NCBI GenBank assembly: GCA_016209865.1
Contig: JACQVL010000054.1
Location: forward strand, 1 to 13,483
Direction of reading: 5' to 3'
DNA length: 13,483 nt
From: Candidatus Latescibacterota bacterium
Lineage (GTDB): Bacteria; JAAXHH01; JACQVL01
Below, one piece after another: positions 1 to 6,359 of this stretch. Position numbers and translations under genes: made by a program. Position 1 is the first letter of the stretch, and each line of letters begins with the position of its first letter. The notes under the pieces were generated by a model. It made no database searches and was not told the origin of the DNA. It saw only the letters and a program-made list of their open reading frames with translations.

Positions 1-17
1 ATCAAAACAGGTCATCC

Positions 18-73
18 GTAGGGGCGATCCTTGTGATCGCCCGCATCGGGGCGAATACAAGATTCGCCCCTAC
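18..73. repeat. REP-like double hairpin with GTAGGGGCGA inverted ends
   Basis: The element begins with GTAGGGGCGA and ends with its exact reverse complement. Inside are two hairpins. The first has an 8-bp stem GGGCGATC/GATCGCCC (22-29 with 35-42) around a CTTGT loop. The second has a 9-bp stem GGGGCGAAT/ATTCGCCCC (48-56 with 62-70) around ACAAG, the reverse complement of the first loop. It is therefore one hairpin unit present twice in opposite orientation, like a REP doublet or BIME. It lies just beyond the stop codon of the substrate-binding protein gene, so it may stabilise or terminate that mRNA. No T-run follows, so a classical intrinsic terminator is unlikely. Confidence 0.85.
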
Positions 74-95
74 AGGTCTTTACCGATTTTGGTCG

Positions 96-1130
96 TCAAA
101 ATTCATAAGGGAAGGGGCCGGGGGTTAGGTACTCGTCCGGCACGTCCGAGAACCCCCAGTCCTTCAGTTGCCGTGCCCAGGTGCCGAGGTTCTCTTTGGA
201 CACGCGGACGAGTTCCATCGGGTTGATTACCGGGACGTCCTTCTTGAGGTAGACTTTGTCGATGATCTTCTCGACCGAGACGTAGCCCCACAGGTAGGTC
301 GGCTGGGCGAGCAGCACCGGGACGATGCCTCGCTCGACGTACGGGAGCTCAGGGGGGAGGGCATCGACCGAGACGACCATCATTCTGCGTGGGTCGAGGT
401 CGGTCAACAGCGTCTTGGTGAACAGCGCCCAGCCGCCCACCATCGCCCAGCCGTTTACGGTCGGGTACGCGTTGTTCACGCGGACGACCTCGGCCGCCGC
501 GTCCTGCGGGGTTTCGATGTGGTAGAACGTGCCCACGATCGTGATGCCGGGGTGCTTCGCGGCCTCGCGCTTCACCCCTTCGACGCGCTTCTTGAGGTTG
601 GGCGCGTTCTGATTGCCCGCTAAGATGGCGACCGTGCCCTTTCCATTCATCTGCTTCGCTAATTCGGCCATCACCATCTCTCCCGTCTTGATGTCATCCA
701 CCCCATAGTACGCGAACCGCTTCGAGTCGGGCGCGTCGCTGTCGAACGTCATCACCGGCGTCCCGCGGGCGACCGCGTCGTTGATCGCGCCGGTGACTTT
801 GGCCGCGTCCGAGCAGGAGACGAGGATGACGTCCGCCCCTTCGTTGACCGCCTGCGCGATGCGCTGCGCCTGCACCTGGCCGTCCTCGGTCGGCGGCGTC
901 CGCCAGTCGATGATGACCTGGATGCCGTGCTTCTTCGACAACTCCTTCGCCGCCGCTTCCGCTCCTGTGCGGGCGGAGAGGAAGACCGGGTTGGTGGAGC
1001 TTTTGGCGATCATGCTGATCGTGATCGTCTTCGCGTCCTTTTTCGGTGCGGATTCTGTGCCGCATCTTGCGCTCACCACCAGCACCACGGCGCATCCCAG
1101 CGCCGCAACGAGTCGCATCACCCTGCGCAT
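96..1130 (-). CDS. Sugar-type ABC transporter substrate-binding protein (periplasmic binding protein family 4)
   Basis: A 344-residue periplasmic binding protein of the ribose/xylose type (Peripla_BP_4) that would deliver a sugar or related solute to the adjacent permease. Residues 1-21 form a signal peptide (basic start, then a hydrophobic run LVAALGCAVVLVV). The Cys at 23 could be a lipidation site, but the residue before it is Arg, a poor lipobox, so ordinary cleavage is also possible. Family landmarks include TFDSDAP (128-134) and YYGVDDIKTG (141-150), which match the hinge and ligand-pocket segments of ribose-binding-like proteins. The start lies 10 bp after the permease stop and has an AGAGG-like ribosome site. 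The ligand cannot be told from sequence. Family assignment is firm; the sugar specificity is inference from the family. Confidence 0.9.
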   Translation of the reverse strand: MRRVMRLVAALGCAVVLVVSARCGTESAPKKDAKTITISMIAKSSTNPVFLSARTGAEAAAKELSKKHGIQVIIDWRTPPTEDGQVQAQRIAQAVNEGADVILVSCSDAAKVTGAINDAVARGTPVMTFDSDAPDSKRFAYYGVDDIKTGEMVMAELAKQMNGKGTVAILAGNQNAPNLKKRVEGVKREAAKHPGITIVGTFYHIETPQDAAAEVVRVNNAYPTVNGWAMVGGWALFTKTLLTDLDPRRMMVVSVDALPPELPYVERGIVPVLLAQPTYLWGYVSVEKIIDKVYLKKDVPVINPMELVRVSKENLGTWARQLKDWGFSDVPDEYLTPGPFPYEF

Positions 1131-1140
1131 ACCGTGCCTC

Positions 1141-2199
1141 TCATTCCTTTTCGCCTTTACCGACCACCGATTTCGTCAACCTTCTCACCGTCCATTGCTG
1201 ATTCATCTGATCGAGGACGACGGCGACGATGATCGCGCAGCCGATGATGATCCATTCATAGTTCTGATCGAAGTGGAGCGTCCGGATGGATTGGCGGATG
1301 AGGACGATGAGGATCGCGCCTAACATCGCGCTGAGGGCACTGCCCCGTCCGCCGCTCAGGCTCGCCCCGCCGACGACGGCGGACGCGATGACGTACAACT
1401 CGTACCCGGTCGCATCCGCGCAGGACGCGGAGCCGTAATAGCTGCTCCCGACGAACGCCGCCACCCCGGCCGTCAGGCCCGACACCACATACACCCCGAT
1501 CAGAATCCGTCCTAAGCGCAGGCCGGCATACCGGCTGGCCTCCGCGTTGCCCCCGACCGCGAAGATGTGCCGGCCGATCACCGTCCGGGTCAGGTAGACC
1601 GCGCCGAGGGTGGTGATGACGACCATGATGAGCATAGGCGCCGGGTAGAGGGATTCGCTCAGGCCGAACGACGTCTTGATCACCTCCGTCAACGCGCCCG
1701 GCACGAGGATGCTCTCCGCCTGACTCGTCACGAACGCGATGCCCCGGAACACCCACATCGTGCCCAGAGTCACGATGAACGGGTGGACGCGCAGGCCGAC
1801 GACCATCAGTCCGTTGATCAGGCCGCACATCAGCCCGATCCCCGTGCAGAGCAGCACGCCAGGCCAGACGGTCGATGATGAGGCTTGCGGCCCCAGCCCG
1901 CGCAGCGCCATCGCCATCGTCACCCCCGACAGGGCGTAGACCGACCCGACGGACAGGTCGATCCCCCCGGAGATGATGACCATCGTCGCGCCGACGGCCA
2001 TGATGGCGAAAAAGCTCGCGTCCGTGGCCGTCTGCATCAGGGTGTAGGAATTCAGAAAATTGTTGACCGGTTCCCCGGTCGTCCGGTCGGCGTGCGTCCC
2101 GGCGGACAGCGTGAGGATCGTGCCTAAGAGGAGGATAACCAGGATCAGGCCGGATTGTTGGGCGTTGAGGAGGTGACGGAGCGTCTTGAGAGAGACCAT
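1141..2199 (-). CDS. Sugar-type ABC transporter permease (RbsC/BPD_transp_2 family)
   Basis: A 352-residue inner-membrane permease of the RbsC family, rich in hydrophobic helices. Diagnostic segments are the GIDLSVGS signature (79-86), the loop AVGGNAEASRYAG (214-226) and YVIASAVVGGASLSGGRGS (269-287), which corresponds to the ATPase-contacting region of this family. The frame is open 30 codons further upstream, but that stretch is translated from a hexamer repeat (TSTSTS-like residues), so I chose the ATG at 2197-2199. No clear Shine-Dalgarno precedes it, so the start remains somewhat open. The substrate-binding protein gene follows after 10 bp. An ATPase gene, usually adjacent in such operons, is absent between this gene and the upstream dioxygenase gene. 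The permease must share an ATPase encoded elsewhere or beyond the window edge. Confidence 0.9.
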   Translation of the reverse strand: MVSLKTLRHLLNAQQSGLILVILLLGTILTLSAGTHADRTTGEPVNNFLNSYTLMQTATDASFFAIMAVGATMVIISGGIDLSVGSVYALSGVTMAMALRGLGPQASSSTVWPGVLLCTGIGLMCGLINGLMVVGLRVHPFIVTLGTMWVFRGIAFVTSQAESILVPGALTEVIKTSFGLSESLYPAPMLIMVVITTLGAVYLTRTVIGRHIFAVGGNAEASRYAGLRLGRILIGVYVVSGLTAGVAAFVGSSYYGSASCADATGYELYVIASAVVGGASLSGGRGSALSAMLGAILIVLIRQSIRTLHFDQNYEWIIIGCAIIVAVVLDQMNQQWTVRRLTKSVVGKGEKE

Positions 2200-2226
2200 G
2201 GGCGAAAAGGAGGAAAAACGAAAGAA

Positions 2227-2258
2227 GGTTGAGGTTGAGGTTGAGGTTAAGGTTAAGG
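2227..2258. repeat. Hexamer tandem array GGTTGA/GGTTAA
   Basis: Five consecutive 6-nt units (three GGTTGA, two GGTTAA) plus a terminal GG. A second array in opposite orientation lies 19 nt further on; 18 of 20 positions pair with this one, so the two could form a long stem. The region sits between the dioxygenase and permease genes, upstream of the permease start. Confidence 0.85.
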
Positions 2259-2277
2259 ACTTTCGGTCACCCATCAG

Positions 2278-2299
2278 CCTGAACCTCAACCTGAACCTG
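2278..2299. repeat. Inverted partner of the GGTTGA hexamer array
   Basis: Units read GAACCT, CAACCT, GAACCT, the reverse complement of the neighbouring GGTTGA-type array. Together the two arms could form an mRNA hairpin with a loop of about 19 nt between the dioxygenase and permease genes. Confidence 0.75.
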
Positions 2300-2305
2300 C
2301 TCTTT

Positions 2306-2340
2306 ACTCGTCACTCGTCACTTGTCACTGTTTGTCACCC
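2306..2340. repeat. Seven-nt array ACTCGTC (copy 1)
   Basis: Units ACTCGTC, ACTCGTC, ACTTGTC then a degenerate ACTGTTTGTCACC. The same array recurs at two other gene ends in this window in the same orientation. It ends just beyond the stop codon of the dioxygenase gene, whose last codons also fall in low-complexity sequence. Confidence 0.8.
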
Positions 2341-2343
2341 TTT

Positions 2344-3189
2344 TCACCCCTTCACCGTTTCCCCTTTTTCCCCCTCTTTCTTCGCCTGTCGCCGGGCTGC
2401 CGCTTCACGCTTCTTGGCGGCGGTGGTGTTGGTCTGTCGTTGCCAGTACAGGTCGAGCGGCTGGTCGCGCCGGATGGCCGGAGTGCCGAAGCCGAGAATG
2501 AGCGCCCGGCGCGGGATGTCGGAACGGTTCGGGCCGGTGTAATGAAACGTCCGGCTGAAGTGGAACGTCGCGCCCCCCGCCGACAACGGGCAGGCGACCG
2601 CCGGACAGAGGTCGATGACGCCTTCATCGACTTCGAGCCCGTGAATCCTCGGGTCGTTGTTGATGTGGTGATGGGGTAGAATCTCCAGGCGGTGCGAGCC
2701 GGGGATGAACTGCATGCACCCGTTCTCCAAGGTGGCTTCCTGGAGGGGCATCCAGACGCCCAAGGAGTTGTAGATGAAGTCGGGTGACCAGTACGCTTCG
2801 TCCTGGTGCCAGGGGGTGACACTGCCGTACCGCGCCGGCTTGAAGATCGCGTGCGAGCCGTGGGGCTGCGCCTGCTCGCCTAACAGTTGCTTCGAGATGG
2901 CGAGCGCGTTCGCCTGGTAGAGGGAGTTCCGCAGGCCGGGCGCGTACCGGAGCGGGTCGAGGATCTGCGGCAGCACCGCGACCTGATCGTCTTCGTCAGC
3001 CCCGCCTAAATCGAACTCCATCCCGTCGTCGCGGCCCGCCCGGCGGGTGAAAATGTCATCGTACGCGGCCCGCATCCGCTCGATTTCGTCGGGCGTCGTG
3101 ATCGACTGGATGGCTAAGAACCCGTTGGTGCGAAAAAACTCGACCTGTTCCTGGGTGATGGTGATGGTCGGCGTGGGAAGATCGGACAT
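2344..3189 (-). CDS. PhyH-family Fe(II)/2-oxoglutarate dioxygenase
   Basis: A 281-residue member of the phytanoyl-CoA dioxygenase (PhyH) family: non-haem iron, 2-oxoglutarate-dependent oxygenases that hydroxylate diverse small molecules. The iron triad is visible as H128-x-D130 (in TPWHQDEAYW) and the distal H216 in FHYTGPNRS. Arg227/228 (IPRRAL) is placed to bind 2-oxoglutarate. The GSHR turn at 164-167 is also typical. The ATG at 3187-3189 is preceded by AGGGAG at 7 nt, preferred over an in-frame ATG 8 codons upstream. The C-terminal 25 or so residues (KKREAAARRQAKKEGEKGE) are charged and run into repeat-like DNA, so they are probably outside the fold. The substrate is unknown; this is a broad family, and adjacency to a sugar importer does not settle it. 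Confidence 0.9.
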   Translation of the reverse strand: MSDLPTPTITITQEQVEFFRTNGFLAIQSITTPDEIERMRAAYDDIFTRRAGRDDGMEFDLGGADEDDQVAVLPQILDPLRYAPGLRNSLYQANALAISKQLLGEQAQPHGSHAIFKPARYGSVTPWHQDEAYWSPDFIYNSLGVWMPLQEATLENGCMQFIPGSHRLEILPHHHINNDPRIHGLEVDEGVIDLCPAVACPLSAGGATFHFSRTFHYTGPNRSDIPRRALILGFGTPAIRRDQPLDLYWQRQTNTTAAKKREAAARRQAKKEGEKGETVKG

Positions 3190-3196
3190 CGGTATG

Positions 3197-3202
3197 CTCC
3201 CT
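3197..3202 (-). promoter_or_regulatory. Ribosome binding site deciding the PhyH start
   Basis: AGGGAG on the minus strand, 7 nt before the ATG at 3189. It supports the shorter start over the in-frame ATG at 3213. Confidence 0.7.
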
Positions 3203-3232
3203 GGAGGTCGCATGTAGAAACGGTGTAACGCC

Positions 3233-3263
3233 GATGCCCCGGAACTCGCCGCTCCGGGGCATC
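3233..3263. repeat. Strong perfect hairpin between coiled-coil and dioxygenase genes
   Basis: An 11-bp perfect stem GATGCCCCGGA/TCCGGGGCATC with a 9-nt loop. It lies after the coiled-coil gene and in the leader of the dioxygenase gene. No run of T follows on the minus strand, so it may stabilise, attenuate or separate transcripts rather than act as a standard intrinsic terminator. Confidence 0.7.
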
Positions 3264-3289
3264 AGTCTGCCTTGTCTGGATGGCCCGCC

Positions 3290-3631
3290 TCACCGCCTCG
3301 ACCCGGCTGCTCTGCCCTCCTCACGGAGCCGCTGCAGTTCCTGCTCCTTCTCCGTGATCTTCTGCTCCAGGTCTTTGATCCGGGCGAAGAGGGATCTGAC
3401 CGTATCGTCCGATAGGACGTCGGGCACGGATTCTTCCACGCCCAACTGGTAGACCCGGCCGCCTAATTCGGTCATCTGGGTGCGAATCTCGCCGCGATAC
3501 CCCTGGATCTCGAGCTTCAGCCGGCCCTTCCGGGTCAGGTCTTCCGCCACGTCGAGCGCGTCGGTCAGGCCTTTCCGGACCTTCTCCATCGGGCCATCCA
3601 GCTCCTGTTTGACGGTCTGCCACAGACTCAT
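3290..3631 (-). CDS. Small hypothetical coiled-coil protein
   Basis: A soluble, highly charged 113-residue protein that I do not recognise by family. Residues 1-60 look helical and amphipathic (MSLWQTVKQELDG, KVRKGLTDALDVAEDLTRKG). Residues 80-105 form a clear coiled coil (VRSLFARIKDLEQKITEKEQ). There is no signal peptide or membrane segment. The ATG at 3629-3631 has AAGGAG 7 nt upstream. An in-frame ATG 22 codons further upstream is rejected because the extension encodes the peptide VIPAEAGIQ, which is the translation of the dRS3-like repeat. It lies 75 bp downstream of the TM-helix membrane protein gene, across that repeat. A role as an adaptor or scaffold is possible but unsupported. Confidence 0.75.
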   Translation of the reverse strand: MSLWQTVKQELDGPMEKVRKGLTDALDVAEDLTRKGRLKLEIQGYRGEIRTQMTELGGRVYQLGVEESVPDVLSDDTVRSLFARIKDLEQKITEKEQELQRLREEGRAAGSRR

Positions 3632-3638
3632 AATCGTG

Positions 3639-3644
3639 CTCCTT
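3639..3644 (-). promoter_or_regulatory. Ribosome binding site deciding the coiled-coil gene start
   Basis: AAGGAG on the minus strand, 7 nt before the ATG at 3631. It fixes the start downstream of the dRS3-like repeat. Confidence 0.7.
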
Positions 3645-3664
3645 TCGAGAAAGAAAAGATCAAA

Positions 3665-3693
3665 CTGGATTCCCGCTTCCGCGGGAATGACAG
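3665..3693. repeat. dRS3-like REP hairpin (copy 1)
   Basis: CTGGATTCCCGC-TTCC-GCGGGAATGACAG. The 8-bp stem ATTCCCGC/GCGGGAAT encloses TTCC. It fits the ATTCCC-N8-GGGAAT pattern known as dRS3 in Neisseria and seen in many other bacteria. Read in one frame it gives the familiar spurious peptide VIPAEAGIQ. A near-identical copy lies at 7387-7413. Confidence 0.85.
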
Positions 3694-3706
3694 ACATGAT
3701 TGTTTT

Positions 3707-5293
3707 TTACTCGTCACTCGTCACTGCCTTCTCACCAACCTCTGACTCCTGACCCCTGACCCCTATCCCTTGCATCCGCTCCGCCGGCCGCGACCGTCGC
3801 GTCTCGAATCTTTTGATCCAGTGCTCGATCTGTCGGCCCGCCACGTCCCGCGCCCCTAAGCCGAACGCGAGCGCCGCCCCTAAGCAGAGGGTGCCCAGCA
3901 CCAGCCCGAACCCCACGACCAGGAATTCGTTGGCGATGCCCACCCGCTCGAGCGCCAGGACGAGCGCGAACACGATGATGGCGCTCTTCGCCAGACTGCC
4001 TAAGAACGGCCAGTCCCGCACCGTCCCCCGGACGAGCCGCTTCGCGTAATCCCCGACGTAGATGCCCAGGCCGAGAACGACGAGGCCGAACAGGACGCGC
4101 GTGGCAAACCCGAACAACTGGCTGACCAGGTCGGCGGCGATCTCTAACTGGAGCACGCGGGCGGCCTCGAGGATCGCTAAGAAGATCATCCCGATCATCA
4201 CGAACACCCCGACGAGCTGGGAAGGCGTCCGCCCGTCCCCGCCGACCGTCGTGACCCCGACCCGGCCGAGCATCGCGTCGAACCCGATGCCGGTCAGGAG
4301 GGTCGTGATGAACCGCATGAGCAGCCGGCCGATGATGACCGCGGCGATGATGATGACCAGCGCCGCCGCGGCCCCGGGGAGCACTCTGGTGATGAGACTC
4401 AACATCTCTTGCGCAGGTTTCGAGACCGCCGGGATATCCAGGGTCTCTAACGCGGCGATAAAGATCGGGATCATCATCACCGCATAGATGATCGTCCCGA
4501 TCGCCTCAGACACCTGATGAGGGCCGAGGCCCTCGATCCACCCGATCGTGCGAACCCGATGGTCGAGGCCGAGCACGACCAGCAGGTTGACGATGATCCC
4601 CCTGACGACCTGCGCCACCAGCCAGCCCACGAACAGGACGAGCAACGCCCCGATGATGTTCGGGAGGGTGTTGAGCATCCGGATGAGGATTTCCTTCAGC
4701 GGATCGGTCAGGGGAGATAGCGCAAGCACCCCTAAGGTCGGCGGGATGGCGAGGAGTAAGATCGACCAGAACACGATCGCCGAGACCGCCTCGCTCGGCG
4801 TGACGTTCCCCAGCTCCTGGCCGACGTGCGTCAGCATCCGGTTGTCGAACCCGACCGCCTGGAGTCCTTTGCCGACCCCCACCCGCAGCACGCTGGCGAC
4901 CACCCAGCCGGCAAAGAGGATGAGCATCGCGCCGAGCACGTTCGGCAGGTAACTCAGGACGAGCAGCATCATCTCCCGGAGCGGGTCGGTGATGATCGGC
5001 TGGGCGAGCGCACTCCCGGAGGCCAGCAACGCGCCGGCGAGGATCAGCCAGTACATCAACCGGCCCAGCCACTCCGTCAGCGACCCATCGAACTGGGCGC
5101 CCCACTGCCGGATCGCCTCATCCAGGCGGATGGCGTTCAACAGCCGGACGAGTCCGGCCCGGAGGAGCTTAGCGATAACCAATCCGGCCAGGAGGAGGGC
5201 GGCCGCGTACAGAAAATGGGGCAAGAACTCGACCGCCTCCGCGAGCATGCTGATGAGCATGTTTTTCATCGGGGTGAGCATGGCGAGGATCAT
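3707..5293 (-). CDS. Multi-pass membrane protein with repeated conserved TM helices (MscS-associated TM_helix type)
   Basis: A 528-residue inner-membrane protein made of repeated units, pattern LPNhhGAhhhhhhGWhhAxhhR. The best copies are at 116-137 (YLPNVLGAMLILFAGW) and 210-231 (LPNIIGALLVLFVGWLVA). Divergent copies lie near 24-50, 305-330 and 392-422. This matches the conserved TM helix repeat (PF05552) found in CmpX-like and other MscS-related proteins. The end AFGLGARDVAGRQIEHWI (476-493) resembles the pore-adjacent segment of that group, but no MscS beta domain follows. The start ATG overlaps the dnaJ stop (ATGA), so translation is probably coupled. The last residues, GVRGQESEVGEKAVTSDE, are encoded by the CTGACCCC and ACTCGTC repeat arrays and look acquired. 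Channel activity is inferred from the family only. Confidence 0.85.
   Translation of the reverse strand: MILAMLTPMKNMLISMLAEAVEFLPHFLYAAALLLAGLVIAKLLRAGLVRLLNAIRLDEAIRQWGAQFDGSLTEWLGRLMYWLILAGALLASGSALAQPIITDPLREMMLLVLSYLPNVLGAMLILFAGWVVASVLRVGVGKGLQAVGFDNRMLTHVGQELGNVTPSEAVSAIVFWSILLLAIPPTLGVLALSPLTDPLKEILIRMLNTLPNIIGALLVLFVGWLVAQVVRGIIVNLLVVLGLDHRVRTIGWIEGLGPHQVSEAIGTIIYAVMMIPIFIAALETLDIPAVSKPAQEMLSLITRVLPGAAAALVIIIAAVIIGRLLMRFITTLLTGIGFDAMLGRVGVTTVGGDGRTPSQLVGVFVMIGMIFLAILEAARVLQLEIAADLVSQLFGFATRVLFGLVVLGLGIYVGDYAKRLVRGTVRDWPFLGSLAKSAIIVFALVLALERVGIANEFLVVGFGLVLGTLCLGAALAFGLGARDVAGRQIEHWIKRFETRRSRPAERMQGIGVRGQESEVGEKAVTSDE
3708..3770. repeat. ACTCGTC array (copy 2) followed by CTGACCCC array
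   Basis: ACTCGTC units at about 3709-3726, then CTGACTC, CTGACCC, CTGACCC units at 3742-3766. The order (dRS3-like hairpin, ACTCGTC array, CTGACCCC array) is the same as at 7387-7507. This copy lies inside the 3' end of the TM-helix gene and encodes its C-terminal tail. Confidence 0.8.
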
Positions 5294-6315
5294 CCCGTTT
5301 TCTTGTGTCTGCCGCTCCGGGCAAACGCATCTAAAATTTTCCGCTGCTCGGCGGTGAGGGTCGACGGCGTCACGACGCGAACTCGCACGTACTGATCTCC
5401 CCGGCGGCCGTCCCGCCAGAGGCCGATCCCGGCCAGACGGAAGACCGTGCCCGTCTGCGTGCCGGGCGGGATCGTCACGATCGCCTTGGTCTTGTGGATC
5501 GTCCGCACCTTCAGCTTCGTCCCCATCGTCGCTTGCATGCTATCGATCGGCACCTCGCAGTGGATATCATCCCCCTGCTTCTTGAAAAAATTGTGCGGCT
5601 CCACCCGGAGGGTGACGAAGAGATCCCTCGCCGGCTCGCCGTGCGGCCCTTTCCCGCCCTGTCCCCGGAGCCGGAGCTGGGTGCCGTCATCCACCCCGGC
5701 CGGAATCGTGACCGAGAGGGTGCGCTCCGTCATGATCTCCTTCGACCCATGGCACCGGGGACACTGGACGGTCGAGGTTCCCGGTTTGATCCCGGAACCC
5801 TGGCAGGCCGGACAGGGGGCCGTCCAGAGGAACGTGATCATCGTCTTCCCGCCCGTGATCGCCGTCTCGAACGGGATCGTCACTTCGGCCCAGAGGTCTT
5901 CCCCGGCGGCGCGGCCCCGGCCCTGCCCGCGCGGCCGGTCCGCCTGCTCGAAGATCGTCCGGATCAGGTCATCAAGCCCGCCGACTCCGCTGACTTCGCT
6001 GGCCCCCACCCCGGAGAACGGCGCCCCCCTTCGGGCGGATCGACCGAAGATATCCTCCCAGTTCGGGGTCTTGCCGCCAGTCCGCCAGTGAACCCGGCCA
6101 AACCGCCGGTGCTGGTCGTACTCGTGCCGCTTCTCCGGGTCGCTCAGGACGCCGTACGCGGCCGCGATCTCCTTAAACCGTTCCTCGGCCGCCTTGTCCC
6201 CAGGCTGGCGATCCGGATGGTACTGTTTCGCCAATCGGCGGTAGGCTTTCTTGACGTCTTCCTCAGTCGCCGTCTCCGGCACCCCGAGCACGTTGTAATA
6301 GTCTATCCGTTCCAT
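5290..6315 (-). CDS. DnaJ-like co-chaperone with a half zinc finger
   Basis: A 341-residue DnaJ/Hsp40 protein. The J domain (1-70) carries HPD at 33-35, needed to stimulate DnaK ATPase. A short Gly-rich linker with DIF follows (88-115), then the peptide-binding beta domains (141-165 and 195-320, with IPAGVDDGTQLRLRGQG) and a C-terminal dimerisation-like end. Classical DnaJ has four CxxCxGxG motifs and about 370-380 residues. Here only two Cys pairs remain, CPACQGSG (168-175) and CPRCHGS (185-191), enough for one zinc site. I chose the ATG at 6313-6315. Upstream in-frame codons are encoded by a 7-nt repeat array, and the ribosome site is weak (GAGAGAG). Its stop overlaps the start of the TM-helix gene. 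No dnaK or grpE is in the window, so this is probably an accessory J protein rather than the main DnaJ. Confidence 0.9.
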   Translation of the reverse strand: MERIDYYNVLGVPETATEEDVKKAYRRLAKQYHPDRQPGDKAAEERFKEIAAAYGVLSDPEKRHEYDQHRRFGRVHWRTGGKTPNWEDIFGRSARRGAPFSGVGASEVSGVGGLDDLIRTIFEQADRPRGQGRGRAAGEDLWAEVTIPFETAITGGKTMITFLWTAPCPACQGSGIKPGTSTVQCPRCHGSKEIMTERTLSVTIPAGVDDGTQLRLRGQGGKGPHGEPARDLFVTLRVEPHNFFKKQGDDIHCEVPIDSMQATMGTKLKVRTIHKTKAIVTIPPGTQTGTVFRLAGIGLWRDGRRGDQYVRVRVVTPSTLTAEQRKILDAFARSGRHKKTG

Positions 6316-6328
6316 TTCTCTCTCGTAC

Positions 6329-6356
6329 CGACCACCGACCACTGACCACCGACCAC
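6329..6356. repeat. Four-unit CGACCAC array, left of DUF4159 gene
   Basis: Four tandem 7-nt units: CGACCAC, CGACCAC, TGACCAC, CGACCAC. It fills the gap between the DUF4159 stop and the dnaJ start. Its reverse complement, four perfect GTGGTCG units, is at 7052-7079, so the two bracket the DUF4159 gene as a 28-bp inverted repeat with one mismatch. Confidence 0.9.
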
Positions 6357-6359
6357 TCT

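Noticed and set aside
2200-2289. N-terminal extension of the permease (TSTSTS-like residues)
   Set aside because: Encoded by the GGTTGA hexamer array; RbsC-type proteins begin shortly before the first membrane helix.
3632-3697. N-terminal extension of the coiled-coil gene starting MSVIPAEAGIQ
   Set aside because: The peptide is the translation of the dRS3-like repeat, and a good ribosome site supports the ATG at 3631.
5494-6345. Plus-strand open frame (283 codons) opposite dnaJ
   Set aside because: Antisense to a J domain with HPD and to the zinc-site cysteines; low-complexity Arg/Pro-rich translation.
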